Assembly: GCA_014804905.1 (NCBI GenBank)
Contig: JAAUYX010000019.1
Coordinates: 72,374-95,861, forward strand
Reading direction: 5' to 3'
DNA length: 23,488 bases
From: Desulfovibrio sp.
GTDB taxonomy: Bacteria; Desulfobacterota; Desulfovibrionia; Desulfovibrionales; Desulfovibrionaceae
Shown: positions 14,779 through 22,380 of the stretch, piece after piece
How positions within the stretch are numbered: the first letter of the stretch is position 1
Layout: every line of letters starts with the position of its first letter
Notes under the pieces: generated by a model
Databases searched by the model: none
Seen by the model: only the letters and a program-made list of their open reading frames with translations
What the model was told of the DNA's origin: nothing
Made by a program: the position numbers and the translations under genes

Positions 14779-14979
14779 CGAAAATCAGGCAATAGGGTAG
14801 GGATATTTGCGGGCAGGCATTCTTGCCGGATGACTGCCCGCAAAATCCGCATGGCCTGTTTTCGTGCTGGCGGAAGCCGCCGTTGGCGAGCTTCTGTCAC
14901 CGCTTTCTTCAGGATGACTGTCAAGATATATCTTGACATTTCATGACAGCCTGCCATCGTCTGAATACAGGAGATCGCC
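14779..14979. promoter_or_regulatory. Toxin-antitoxin promoter region with a perfect 20-bp palindrome (14919-14938)
   Basis: TGTCAAGATATATCTTGACA at 14919-14938 is perfectly palindromic. It lies about 40 bases before the antitoxin ATG, where an autoregulating antitoxin or antitoxin-toxin complex would bind. It contains TTGACA at 14933-14938, an exact -35 hexamer, although no good -10 stands at the right distance. The rest of the gap has no gene. Confidence 0.6.
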
Positions 14980-15225
14980 ATGGAACAGGCCCAGAGAGAA
15001 AAGACGGCAAAGGTCAAATTCGCCACCCAGGCTGACCCGGTCGTGCTGCAAACCCTGAAAAGCATTGCGGCGAGCGAAGGTCGCCAGATTCAGGCCCTGG
15101 TGGATGAAGCCTTGCGCGACTATATCGAGCGCAAAACGGGCACTGCTCCCCGCAGGCATGTAATGGACGCACTCAAGCATAGTATGGAGCAATACGACAG
15201 CCTGTATCGAGAACTGGCCAAATGA
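14980..15225 (+). CDS. Ribbon-helix-helix type antitoxin of a Doc-type toxin-antitoxin pair
   Basis: An 81-residue protein expected to neutralise the toxin encoded immediately downstream and to repress the operon. The segment K-V-K-F-A-T-Q-A-D-P-V-V-L-Q-T-L-K-S-I-A-A-S-E-G-R-Q (about residues 11-36) has the short strand then two helices of ribbon-helix-helix DNA-binding proteins. It is followed by L-V-D-E-A-L-R-D-Y-I-E-R. The C-terminal 30 residues would be the toxin-binding tail. CAGGAG at 14968-14973 is the Shine-Dalgarno. The stop overlaps the toxin ATG by 4 bases (ATGA), a typical coupled antitoxin-toxin layout. It differs from classical Phd, which has a different fold. Confidence 0.85.
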   Translation: MEQAQREKTAKVKFATQADPVVLQTLKSIAASEGRQIQALVDEALRDYIERKTGTAPRRHVMDALKHSMEQYDSLYRELAK

Positions 15226-15596
15226 GGGACTATCCGACCCTGCACGAAGCTCTGGCTATCCACGCCGAAGTCATCAGGGCATACGGCGGCTCCACTGGTG
15301 TGCGCGACCCCGGAGCCATTGAAGCGGCGCTGTTTCGGCCGCAAAGCGGCTATTATGCGGACATCATAGAAGAAGCCGCCGCGCTCATGGAAAGCCTGCT
15401 CATCAACCATCCGTTTGTTGATGGCAACAAGCGGGCTGCCTTTGCGATCTGTCATGTCTTTCTGGACATCAACGGATACCGCCTGGATGCGGATCCCCAA
15501 TGGCTCTACGACAGAATTTTGCACTGGCTTGGAGAAAAAGAAGGACGATTTGAGACTATGGTGCGGGATCTCCGCACCTGCGTCACCAAAAGCTGA
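15222..15596 (+). CDS. doc: Doc-type Fic-domain toxin
   Basis: A 124-residue Fic-fold protein of Doc size. The Fic core motif H-P-F-V-D-G-N-K-R is at residues 63-71. H63 is the catalytic histidine and D67-G-N-K-R the phosphate-binding loop with the Doc-type lysine. Doc of phage P1 phosphorylates EF-Tu and so blocks translation; the same activity is inferred here from the motif. It overlaps the antitoxin by 4 bases. The pair probably stabilises the island by post-segregational killing or acts in phage defence. The reading frame is intact and all motif residues are present. Confidence 0.92.
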   Translation: MRDYPTLHEALAIHAEVIRAYGGSTGVRDPGAIEAALFRPQSGYYADIIEEAAALMESLLINHPFVDGNKRAAFAICHVFLDINGYRLDADPQWLYDRILHWLGEKEGRFETMVRDLRTCVTKS

Positions 15597-15663
15597 CCAC
15601 AAGAACAACGTGCTTGCGCAAGGCCACTGGATTCTTCTGCCGGAGGTCTTTTTTGTGGTCGGC
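15592..15663 (+). terminator. Inverted repeat at the end of the toxin gene
   Basis: GCTGACCACAA (15592-15602) pairs with TTGTGGTCGGC (15653-15663) with one wobble. The 50-base loop contains a second palindrome, CTTGCGCAAG (15613-15622). A TCTTTTTT run precedes the right arm. It overlaps the doc stop codon. It may end the toxin-antitoxin transcript, but the T-run is not placed as in a textbook intrinsic terminator. Confidence 0.3.
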
Positions 15664-15742
15664 ATTTTGCCCATACCCTTAAATATTTGCGCTGCCTGTT
15701 TTTAGATTGTCCGAACATGGTGTTTGCGCTATTTTTTCCTCC

Positions 15743-16723
15743 ATGTTGGGGCAGCAAAAAATATCCCTTGGCAGGGTGCGCCAAGCGTACCGACTGACCT
15801 CCAATGAGGTTGAAACCATCATCCAGGCCTTGTGGCCTCATGCCGTTTTTCCTGTGGAGTTATGGCACAGAGCGCATGAAGCCTACTGGAAAGACTTTGC
15901 TCACAGTAATCAAACCATATATAACAGAGAAATCCCTGTTCTACCCCAGCCATGCTCGCAAGAAAAACGTCTCCACACCTATTTGTTTGGGTGTGACATC
16001 ATGGATTTTTTTCGGGAACTTTCGATGACACTTCCCGTCAATCCATTGTACCAAGGGCTGAAATATATCCTTGCGGAAAGCTATGAGGAAATCAACACGA
16101 TATTTCCAGGGGAACGGCAGACGTTGTTCGACTCGTTGAGAAGGCTGGATACAGCAGACTTCGCGAGCCAATACGAAGCAGACTCGCCACTGCGTGAAAA
16201 AGCACTATTTGCCATACCCGCATCAATGTATCATTTTATCTCACAAATTTTTGTTGATACGATTTTGGTCAATCGGGAAGTGGCCATCAGATTTCTCCGC
16301 GACTACCCCTTGAGCGTGGAAGTAAAAGGTATCACCCGTGTGCTTGTGGAGTCCATTCTCACGAAAGCCGCGCCAAAAATCCCCGCTCCTGAAATCCCTG
16401 ACTCACAGGCGGACTCCTGTGTGGTGGAGGAGGCGGAGGACGGCAGACTCATCTTTCGGATTCCGGCGGCTGTCTGGAAGGGCAAGCCGGATCACGCTGT
16501 CCACGCTGCCATGAAAGACATCTATCCTCCTGCCGTGATCGCGCATGTGCTGTTCTACTGGTGCGCCCCAAAACCCGAAGCTGGGCACAAAATCAGGGCG
16601 GGCAGAAAAACGCGGCTCGGCCGCCTGTTCACCCAAAAAGAATACAGCGATCCCAAGTCGTACCGAAATTTATTTAATGTACTCCTTGAAGAAGCGGATA
16701 CCTACACCATCATCGAAGGATGA
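15743..16723 (+). CDS. Hypothetical protein of the island (not recognised)
   Basis: A 326-residue soluble-looking protein with no signal peptide or membrane segment. I do not recognise its family. The N-terminus (Q-Q-K-I-S-L-G-R-V-R-Q-A-Y-R-L-T-S-N-E-V-E) could form a short helical DNA-binding-like unit, but this is speculative. An acidic patch C-V-V-E-E-A-E-D-G-R-L lies near residue 230. The C-terminus is basic (K-I-R-A-G-R-K-T-R-L-G-R) and then acidic. The start is uncertain. The frame is open from a TTG at 15707, and the ATG at 15743 gives the length used here. Neither has a good Shine-Dalgarno. It stands between the toxin-antitoxin pair and the alpA gene, on the same strand. Base composition is lower in GC than the core genes, consistent with transfer. 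Confidence 0.7.
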   Translation: MLGQQKISLGRVRQAYRLTSNEVETIIQALWPHAVFPVELWHRAHEAYWKDFAHSNQTIYNREIPVLPQPCSQEKRLHTYLFGCDIMDFFRELSMTLPVNPLYQGLKYILAESYEEINTIFPGERQTLFDSLRRLDTADFASQYEADSPLREKALFAIPASMYHFISQIFVDTILVNREVAIRFLRDYPLSVEVKGITRVLVESILTKAAPKIPAPEIPDSQADSCVVEEAEDGRLIFRIPAAVWKGKPDHAVHAAMKDIYPPAVIAHVLFYWCAPKPEAGHKIRAGRKTRLGRLFTQKEYSDPKSYRNLFNVLLEEADTYTIIEG

Positions 16724-16810
16724 TTTTTGCGCTCCATTTTCCCGTATTTCCCCATTTTCCCGTCTATTTCCCGCCGAATTCCCTCACGGAAATCTTACAG
16801 GGTGTGCCAG

Positions 16811-16842
16811 AACCTCCTGAAACCAACAACCTTGAGGAGGTT
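16811..16842 (+). promoter_or_regulatory. Hairpin that would bury the alpA ribosome-binding site
   Basis: AACCTCCT at 16811-16818 is exactly complementary to AGGAGGTT at 16835-16842, which contains the Shine-Dalgarno of the AlpA-type gene. With a 16-base loop the fold would block ribosome access, suggesting translational control. Upstream, CATTTTCCCGT is repeated at 16735 and 16753. Confidence 0.45.
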
Positions 16843-16846
16843 TCCC

Positions 16847-17065
16847 ATGGCTCAACGCAAACTGTCGCTCCCCGAATTCGGCTTTGTCCGGCTGCCCCAG
16901 ATTCTGGCCTGTATCCCTGTCTGTGAAAGCGCATGGTGGGAGGGCTGCCGAACCGGGCGCTATCCCAAGCCCGTGAAGATCGGCCCGCGCACCACGGCCT
17001 GGAGGGTTGAAGACATTAAAGAACTGATTGAACGATTGGGCAAAGGCGAGGGTAATCGCAAGTAG
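16847..17065 (+). CDS. AlpA-family helix-turn-helix transcriptional regulator
   Basis: A 72-residue protein of the AlpA type, small DNA-binding proteins of P4-like elements that switch on integrase or excision and other island genes. The signature reads G-F-V-R-L-P-Q-I-L, then I-P-V-C-E-S-A-W-W-E-G-C-R-T-G-R-Y-P-K-P, then G-P-R-T-T-A-W-R-V-E-D-I and L-I-E-R-L. GAGGAGG at 16834-16840 sits 6 bases before the ATG, so that start is firm despite an open upstream frame. The Shine-Dalgarno lies in a predicted hairpin. A decayed copy of this gene lies 2.7 kb downstream (19752-19965). The normal family S-R-S or S-K-S before T/A-W-W is C-E-S here. Confidence 0.92.
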   Translation: MAQRKLSLPEFGFVRLPQILACIPVCESAWWEGCRTGRYPKPVKIGPRTTAWRVEDIKELIERLGKGEGNRK

Positions 17066-17334
17066 CCCATCCCTTCATGGCAAGTGTGGAGTCGACAATG
17101 AGCGCAGAATGTCTGCGCTCATTGTCGCGCATAATGAGTCCAGAAGATTAACCTTATTGCTCGGGAAGGCCAGCGAGGCGTTCTCGACTGTCCAGTTTCC
17201 ATCTGAATAGCTGGTGTACTGTGATAAAAGTCTCGGTGTAGACGCGAGAAAAAAAGCAAGTCAACCGTAAGGTATTAGAAGGATAGTGGAGCATTTTTAG
17301 CGTGTAATAATTTGTCTTTTTTCAATGTTATAAG
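17066..17334. other. Gap between alpA and the nuclease gene, with a perfect 16-bp hairpin
   Basis: CGACAATGAGCGCAGA (17093-17108) and TCTGCGCTCATTGTCG (17112-17127) are exact complements around a 3-base loop, giving a very stable symmetric hairpin. It may end transcription from alpA and from the convergent nuclease gene, although no T-run follows on either side. The GC content falls sharply to the right of about 17220. No gene is seen. Confidence 0.6.
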
Positions 17335-17663
17335 TTATTCAGTTTTTTTATTATAAAGAATTTCTGCAATTTTACTTGTACGTCTATTGATACAACCTTC
17401 TGTCCAATTTTCTTCATTTTCATATTCAGAAATAAATTTTATGACAGATTCATATTTTGATTTTTTGTAGCTCATCATTTTTTGTTTAAAATTTTTATTA
17501 CCTATATTTGAATTTAGTTCAATACCAAGTGGTAATAAATTTCCGATCCTCGTAACACAGGTTTTTTGGGTTGATATTGGCATAATATGCTCGATTGAAA
17601 ATGAATTAATATCCATTTCATCTGTCGATGAATAGTAAGATTCAACTTTTTTTAATATATACT
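17335..17663 (-). pseudogene. DUF1524 HNH nuclease end, separated from its N-terminal part by a frameshift
   Basis: This frame encodes the C-terminal nuclease half of the DUF262-containing protein upstream. It has S-I-E-H-I-M-P, the HNH first histidine, followed by R-I-G-N-L-L-P-L-G-I-E-L-N-S-N-I-G-N-K-N-F and S-K-Y, the standard DUF1524 pattern. No ribosome-binding site precedes its first ATG (17614-17616). Reading on from the DUF262 frame with one extra A in the A7 tract at about 17680-17686 gives a continuous protein with no stop before 17335. It is either lost by mutation, restored by slippage, or a sequencing error in a homopolymer. Confidence 0.8.
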
Positions 17664-17666
17664 GAG

Positions 17667-19052
17667 TTATCTTTGTATTTTTTTGTCGGGTATGTATTCG
17701 AATTCTTGGATTTTTTCCTTAAAATATTCTAAACTTGGTAAGTCATTTTGCAATAATATTTGGAGATCCGTGAGATACGTTTTAACTTCGCTTTTATCAT
17801 TAGCATTGTATAACTTGCGTGCAAAACTTGAGTAGCGCCGCTCTAATCCTGAAGCTCTAGAAGAGCAGATTGCACTAAAAATAAAATGAAAGTATTCAAG
17901 AAAATCAATAAATTCTTTAAATTGCTTAAATCTGATTTTTTTATTTCTATATAAATATAAGAGAGACAAAAGTAAGCTTCTTACCTGTGTTACATTAAAT
18001 ATATTTAATGCTTTAAAGTTTTTGTAAAAATGCCTTTCTTCTGCGCAATTCCAATCATCTTGCCTAGGAAAAGCAATTTTTCTATAATCATGAGCAGCAT
18101 CCTCCAAAGAAGATATAAAATCTTTATATATATCAATATTTTTATCAATTTTTGATTTAAAATCAGATACGAGTCGTTTGTTGGTTGTGAAATTATATTT
18201 AGAAAGCCAAAAGTGACGAAAAAAAGCAGTTATGTCTACGTTGCAGTCTGCCATATATCCTTTTATCTTTTTCCAAGATTCGTCTATATCATCTATTGGT
18301 TCTGTTGTATTTACAACAGAACAAATAATATTTTTTATGATATCGAGAGGGGCTAATTCTTTTCCCTTGGCGTTTAATACCTCAAATATTGTATAGGCAT
18401 CTGCAAAATCTTTTACTGTAACATAAACTATTTTGCATCGCAAAATTTGGTCACGAAATATTTTAAGCATACCGATATAATTTAAATTATTATCATAATA
18501 TAGATCATTAAATATTTTTACGAGATTAGGCTCACTCAGTTGCTTCGAAAAAAACTTGTAAGCATCGAATATATGTCTATCTTCAATAGTTTGTGGATCA
18601 ATATCCTCCGATTCTTTTTTTTGAATTTTCTTTTGAAAAAAGGGTTTTGCAGCTTCATTGACGAGTTTTGTATATTCACTTCCATTTTCATCGAGAGATA
18701 TTATATATCTATGAATTGAGTCTCTAAGTTGTTCTTCCCCAATTTGATGAAAAATATGTGAGAGCACAGAAAATATAATTGTAATCGTCATCAATCTCTG
18801 CTGACCATCAACTATATATCTATCAATATTAGATGCATCAGATTCATCACCAGCAAGTACAATTGTACCGATAAAATATTCAGATGGTTCAATTTTACCA
18901 TTTATATATTGTAGATTATTTATGATATCATTCCAAAGCTCATCGAAGTGCTCTTTCTCCCAAGAATATTCTCTTTGAAATCTTGGGATAATGTATTTTC
19001 TATTTAATGAGAGAGCATCTTGAATTGTTTTAGATTCAACTTTAAAATCCAT
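17667..19052 (-). CDS. DUF262-domain protein (GmrS-like half of a GmrSD-type restriction nuclease)
   Basis: A 461-residue product whose N-terminus carries the DUF262 motifs I-P-R-F-Q-R-E-Y-S-W (about residues 23-32) and I-V-D-G-Q-Q-R-L-M-T-I (about 82-92). These form the ParB-like nucleotide-binding and hydrolysing site of GmrSD, BrxU and SspE-type enzymes. The middle is helical and lysine-rich. Fusions of DUF262 to DUF1524 cut modified or phosphorothioated phage DNA, depending on subfamily. The frame stops early, just after an A7 tract; the nuclease end is in the -1-related frame. A GGAGG Shine-Dalgarno lies at 19058-19063. The gene is extremely AT-rich, unlike every neighbour, which marks recent acquisition. 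The DNA modification it would target is not indicated. Confidence 0.85.
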   Translation of the reverse strand: MDFKVESKTIQDALSLNRKYIIPRFQREYSWEKEHFDELWNDIINNLQYINGKIEPSEYFIGTIVLAGDESDASNIDRYIVDGQQRLMTITIIFSVLSHIFHQIGEEQLRDSIHRYIISLDENGSEYTKLVNEAAKPFFQKKIQKKESEDIDPQTIEDRHIFDAYKFFSKQLSEPNLVKIFNDLYYDNNLNYIGMLKIFRDQILRCKIVYVTVKDFADAYTIFEVLNAKGKELAPLDIIKNIICSVVNTTEPIDDIDESWKKIKGYMADCNVDITAFFRHFWLSKYNFTTNKRLVSDFKSKIDKNIDIYKDFISSLEDAAHDYRKIAFPRQDDWNCAEERHFYKNFKALNIFNVTQVRSLLLSLLYLYRNKKIRFKQFKEFIDFLEYFHFIFSAICSSRASGLERRYSSFARKLYNANDKSEVKTYLTDLQILLQNDLPSLEYFKEKIQEFEYIPDKKIQR

Positions 19053-19751
19053 GACATACCTCCAAGGATATTGCTAACTTCTTGCCTATTACAATATATT
19101 GGCTCCCTTCCAAATCTTTGGATTCTTTTTTACGAATCCTTTCTTAGCGAAAATATTGATAAAGCGCAAGTCTAGAGCGTCCCCAGCGTATTTTTTCATC
19201 GTAGCCAGTTTGTGATCACTAAACTATAGGGTTTGAAAAATTGATTTTCTCCCAACATACAGAATTTTTTTAGTATCCTATACACGTTTATATTAACTCT
19301 TATTTCTTTGATAATGATAAACCTCTATTTATTAATTATGCCATTTAATTCTTTTTAATGTTATCGTAATCTATTTATTAACTATAACTCTGATATACTA
19401 GTTTATTGTAATTTTATATATAGTTGTTCAAGTATTATTTTAAAATAAAAATATTTTTTAATATTAATTTATTTTGTTTATGTTTAATATACTATGCAAA
19501 GTATATATTCAAAAAATTTTAGTATTTTTTTAATTATTAATTATTTACTCAATATCAATTTATAAATCATAAATAGTACTAAAGTTAACTTAATTGTTAA
19601 TTTACATTAAGTAATAAATACTATATTAAAGGATTATTCCTCCGCTCACTGGCCACGAATTTGCAGAAATTCATCTCTTTCACTGTCAGATTTTCTCATG
19701 GAGATTCGCCAAAACGTGACAGAACTGCCTTATGTTGTACAACTGTGAAGG
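19053..19751. other. Extremely AT-rich non-coding stretch
   Basis: About 700 bases without a supportable gene. From about 19190 to 19630 the sequence is almost only A and T in short runs, with stop codons in all frames. The promoter of the minus-strand DUF262 gene should lie at its left end. GC-rich island sequence resumes near 19640. It could be a silenced or xenogeneic-protein-binding region carried with the nuclease gene, or a remnant of its former host DNA. Confidence 0.6.
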
Positions 19752-19965
19752 CACATTTCTCAACGAAAACTTACGCTCCCTAAATTCTGCTTTGCCTGCC
19801 TGCCCCAAATGCTCCCTTGTAAATCTGCCTGTGAAAGCGTGTGGGGCTGGCGCACCGGGCGCTATCTTCGCCCCATTGAGATCGGCCCCGCCCATGGCTT
19901 GGCGGGTAGGAGACAATAAAATACTCATTGAACATTTCGGTAGAGGCGAAAGCAATGGCAAGTAG
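19752..19965 (+). pseudogene. Decayed second copy of the AlpA-type regulator
   Basis: Aligns along its length with the intact alpA at 16847-17065. Shared stretches include CTCAACG, TGCCCCA, TGTGAAAGCG, ACCGGGCGCTATC, ATCGGCCC and the ending GGCAAGTAG. The start codon is gone, since CACATTTCTCAACG replaces CCCATGGCTCAACG. At least one frameshift lies inside, so C-L-P-Q-M-L and C-E-S-V-W, then R-T-G-R-Y-L-R-P-I-E-I-G-P, are in one frame and M-A-W-R-V-G-D-N in another. Similarity continues a little past the stop (CATG ... AAG.GTGGA..CG.CAAT), so the duplication covers flanking DNA too. It cannot make a working AlpA protein. Confidence 0.8.
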
Positions 19966-20118
19966 ACCGATTGTCATGCGTAAGCGTGGATGCGGCAATT
20001 CTGCGTGACTTGTCGGGTGCCTGCGCGTGGCGCGGCTGGAGTCCGGGGCCAGTCAGTGGACGATGGTCTCCAGCCTTGCTGCGGCCCATATGCTCAGCAC
20101 TGGCCCAATCCTTGCGAC

Positions 20119-22380
20119 TCAAAACCTCATCCGCGTTCTTTGCTCTGGGCCTTCTTGCCATTCGACCCGTAGCCAAAGCTCCCTATACCGCGAATTTCGT
20201 TCCATATCTCTGTCACCGGCAAGGCCAAAAGCATATGCCGCAGTCCGCTCGGCATAGCGCTCCCAGTTCCGCCCTTTTCGTGTCTCGCGGATTTCCGGGG
20301 CACATACCCGGATGGTTTCTTCCACTTCTTCCTGACTATGGCCGTTCGTGCGGAGGCGGAGGGCAATCATGGCGTCCACCCGTGACAAGTCCATAATGGT
20401 AATATGTGCTCGGATGTCCTCCCAATGCTTAAAATAGGCTTGCTGAGGACTGGCCGTCCCTTGAGCGGCTATGCTGGGCAAAAGGTTTGCCTGCCGTTCC
20501 CTCTGCTGCTGAGCGGTTGCTAATGCCTGCTCAATCTTTCGTGCTTCAACCAAGGCTTTTTGGCACTCCTGCCGGACGGCATAACTCAGGTTGACGAGAG
20601 GGAAAGTTCCGTCCTCTCGCTTATGCTTTGGCTTGCGGTTCTCAAAGCCTGGGGCGCGGTGCGGATGAACGGCTCCCGAAAGTTTCTGGTCGCCATAGCG
20701 CTTGTTTAGCGCTGAGGCCAGCCGGTTGCCGACTTCCCTATCAAATTCCCACTGAAATTTGGGAAACGTGAGGATGCACTGGTAATTGTCGGGCGAACTT
20801 TCCAGAAACACGGCGGGCTTGAAACCGTCTTTCTGGAGCTGCATGACCTTTTCCGGGCTCATGTCGTCAATGAGGATATGGTGTTTCCGCTCGGAAAGAG
20901 GCGTGTAGTAGATATTCTCTCCACGTCTTGCCAACTTCACAATTTCCGGCATGCGCCTGAGCAACTCCTCTGGAGTGAAGCCTCGGCTCTCCCCGTTGCG
21001 CTTGTCCTGGATCATCACCTTCTTCTCACCGTTTGCGTCCATTTTAATGGCTGTCACCCGGTAGCGCTCCGCATTGACGGCTTTCGCATACTCCATGAAC
21101 AGTTTGGCCTGTGGCAATGACGCGGCTTCCGTGGACAGAGGGGAGGGGGGGTGTCTGGCCTTTCCAGCATCCTCATGCGTAATGGCATAAAGTGGATTTA
21201 ACGGTCTGCCATGGGTTTTCAGCCAGTCAGAAAACCGTTTTACCCTCCGGGCGGGCAATGTTGCTCTCAAGCTGGCCCGTAGCTCTCTCAACTGCTGAAC
21301 ATGTTTGAGTTTCAGGCAATGGCGACCGATATTTAAAAAAGGTACTCCATATTTGGCAATCCTGGCCAGCTTTTCCCGGCGTTCCTTGGCCTGTTGTTCC
21401 TTGAGGCGGTTCACTTCATCTCTGACTTTTTCCTCAAGCTCTTTCTTGGCTTCCCTTTCTGCCCTTACTGCGCCTCGGTACATTTCCCATGCGGCCCGCA
21501 GGGCCGGATAGAGCGGCTCAGGCGCGGAGCTTAGGGCTATGTCCTCGTAATCTCCTGCCACGAACTCGCCCAGACGTTTGCAAAGTTTTCCCATGCTGAA
21601 CGCGCGATCAATCGAAGAAGCCTTGACCGCTTGTTCTCCGACCCAAATGATTGCGCCTGAACCTTTCTTCTCAAAACGCAGCCCTGCCTGTTTCAAAGCG
21701 GCGTGTAGTTCGGCCCATGACTCGGCGTTCTTGATGAGTTCGTGGCCGCGTTCCTGGGCGATCCTCTGTGCGGATTTCTCGCCGGTCGCCCGCTCAAAAT
21801 CTTGTGCTTTCGGGGTCGGTTTCACGGCGGAATCGAGGCGCTTTCTTTCCGCCAACTCGCCTTCTTCCGTGTACACAAATGGGGCGTTCGCCAGCTCTGA
21901 CCACCCCTGTTTCTTCTCGATGTACGCCTTGATTTTGTGAGCCTCCCGGATGTCAAAACCGTTGTTTGTGCGAACCACTTTTAATGTTTCAGGATGCACC
22001 CGATTCACGGCGATATGCACATGATAATTTCGCGTATCGCAATGCAGACCGTAGATGGCCTGATGGTCGTTCAAGCCCATTTTTTCCAAGAAAATATCCA
22101 CCAATTCATCAACTTGGGCGCGCGTGGGTTGCTCGCCTTCGGGCCAGGAAAATACCCAGTGATTGACCGGCATTTTGCTCCTGACGGTCTCTCTTGCCAG
22201 AGCGATCATCTCAAGTTTTTGCGCCGTATGGGTGTCGGTTATAAAATTACGGCCTCCCGCATGTTCGATTTTTTCGCCTCGATTTCTCACCGAGGGGTTA
22301 CGGATATAGTCCACCAAGTTGGCGATCTGCCATTCCTTGGGCTTGGTGCTTTTTGTGTACTTAATTTTCTTGACTACCAT
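20119..22380 (-). CDS. MOBP-type relaxase fused to a RepB-like primase domain
   Basis: Nicks the origin of transfer and leads the strand into a recipient during conjugative mobilization. The protein has 753 residues. The N-terminal relaxase has a candidate catalytic tyrosine Y25 in L-V-D-Y-I-R-N. Motif III is H-C-D-T-R-N-Y-H-V-H-I at 113-123, with the three metal-binding histidines (H113, H120, H122). A charged coiled-coil-like region lies at about 300-350. From about 429 to 590 a RepB-type primase region is suggested by I-D-D-M and by H-R-A-P-G-F-E-N-R-K-P-K-H, as in broad-host-range plasmid primases. The ATG is divergent from the small mobilization gene, with an oriT-like repeat between them. 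No type IV secretion genes are visible, so transfer would need a helper. Confidence 0.9.
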   Translation of the reverse strand: MVVKKIKYTKSTKPKEWQIANLVDYIRNPSVRNRGEKIEHAGGRNFITDTHTAQKLEMIALARETVRSKMPVNHWVFSWPEGEQPTRAQVDELVDIFLEKMGLNDHQAIYGLHCDTRNYHVHIAVNRVHPETLKVVRTNNGFDIREAHKIKAYIEKKQGWSELANAPFVYTEEGELAERKRLDSAVKPTPKAQDFERATGEKSAQRIAQERGHELIKNAESWAELHAALKQAGLRFEKKGSGAIIWVGEQAVKASSIDRAFSMGKLCKRLGEFVAGDYEDIALSSAPEPLYPALRAAWEMYRGAVRAEREAKKELEEKVRDEVNRLKEQQAKERREKLARIAKYGVPFLNIGRHCLKLKHVQQLRELRASLRATLPARRVKRFSDWLKTHGRPLNPLYAITHEDAGKARHPPSPLSTEAASLPQAKLFMEYAKAVNAERYRVTAIKMDANGEKKVMIQDKRNGESRGFTPEELLRRMPEIVKLARRGENIYYTPLSERKHHILIDDMSPEKVMQLQKDGFKPAVFLESSPDNYQCILTFPKFQWEFDREVGNRLASALNKRYGDQKLSGAVHPHRAPGFENRKPKHKREDGTFPLVNLSYAVRQECQKALVEARKIEQALATAQQQRERQANLLPSIAAQGTASPQQAYFKHWEDIRAHITIMDLSRVDAMIALRLRTNGHSQEEVEETIRVCAPEIRETRKGRNWERYAERTAAYAFGLAGDRDMERNSRYRELWLRVEWQEGPEQRTRMRF

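Noticed and set aside
19971..20396. Open frames following the decayed alpA copy
   Set aside because: They overlap the relaxase 3' end or decayed sequence and show no conserved motif.
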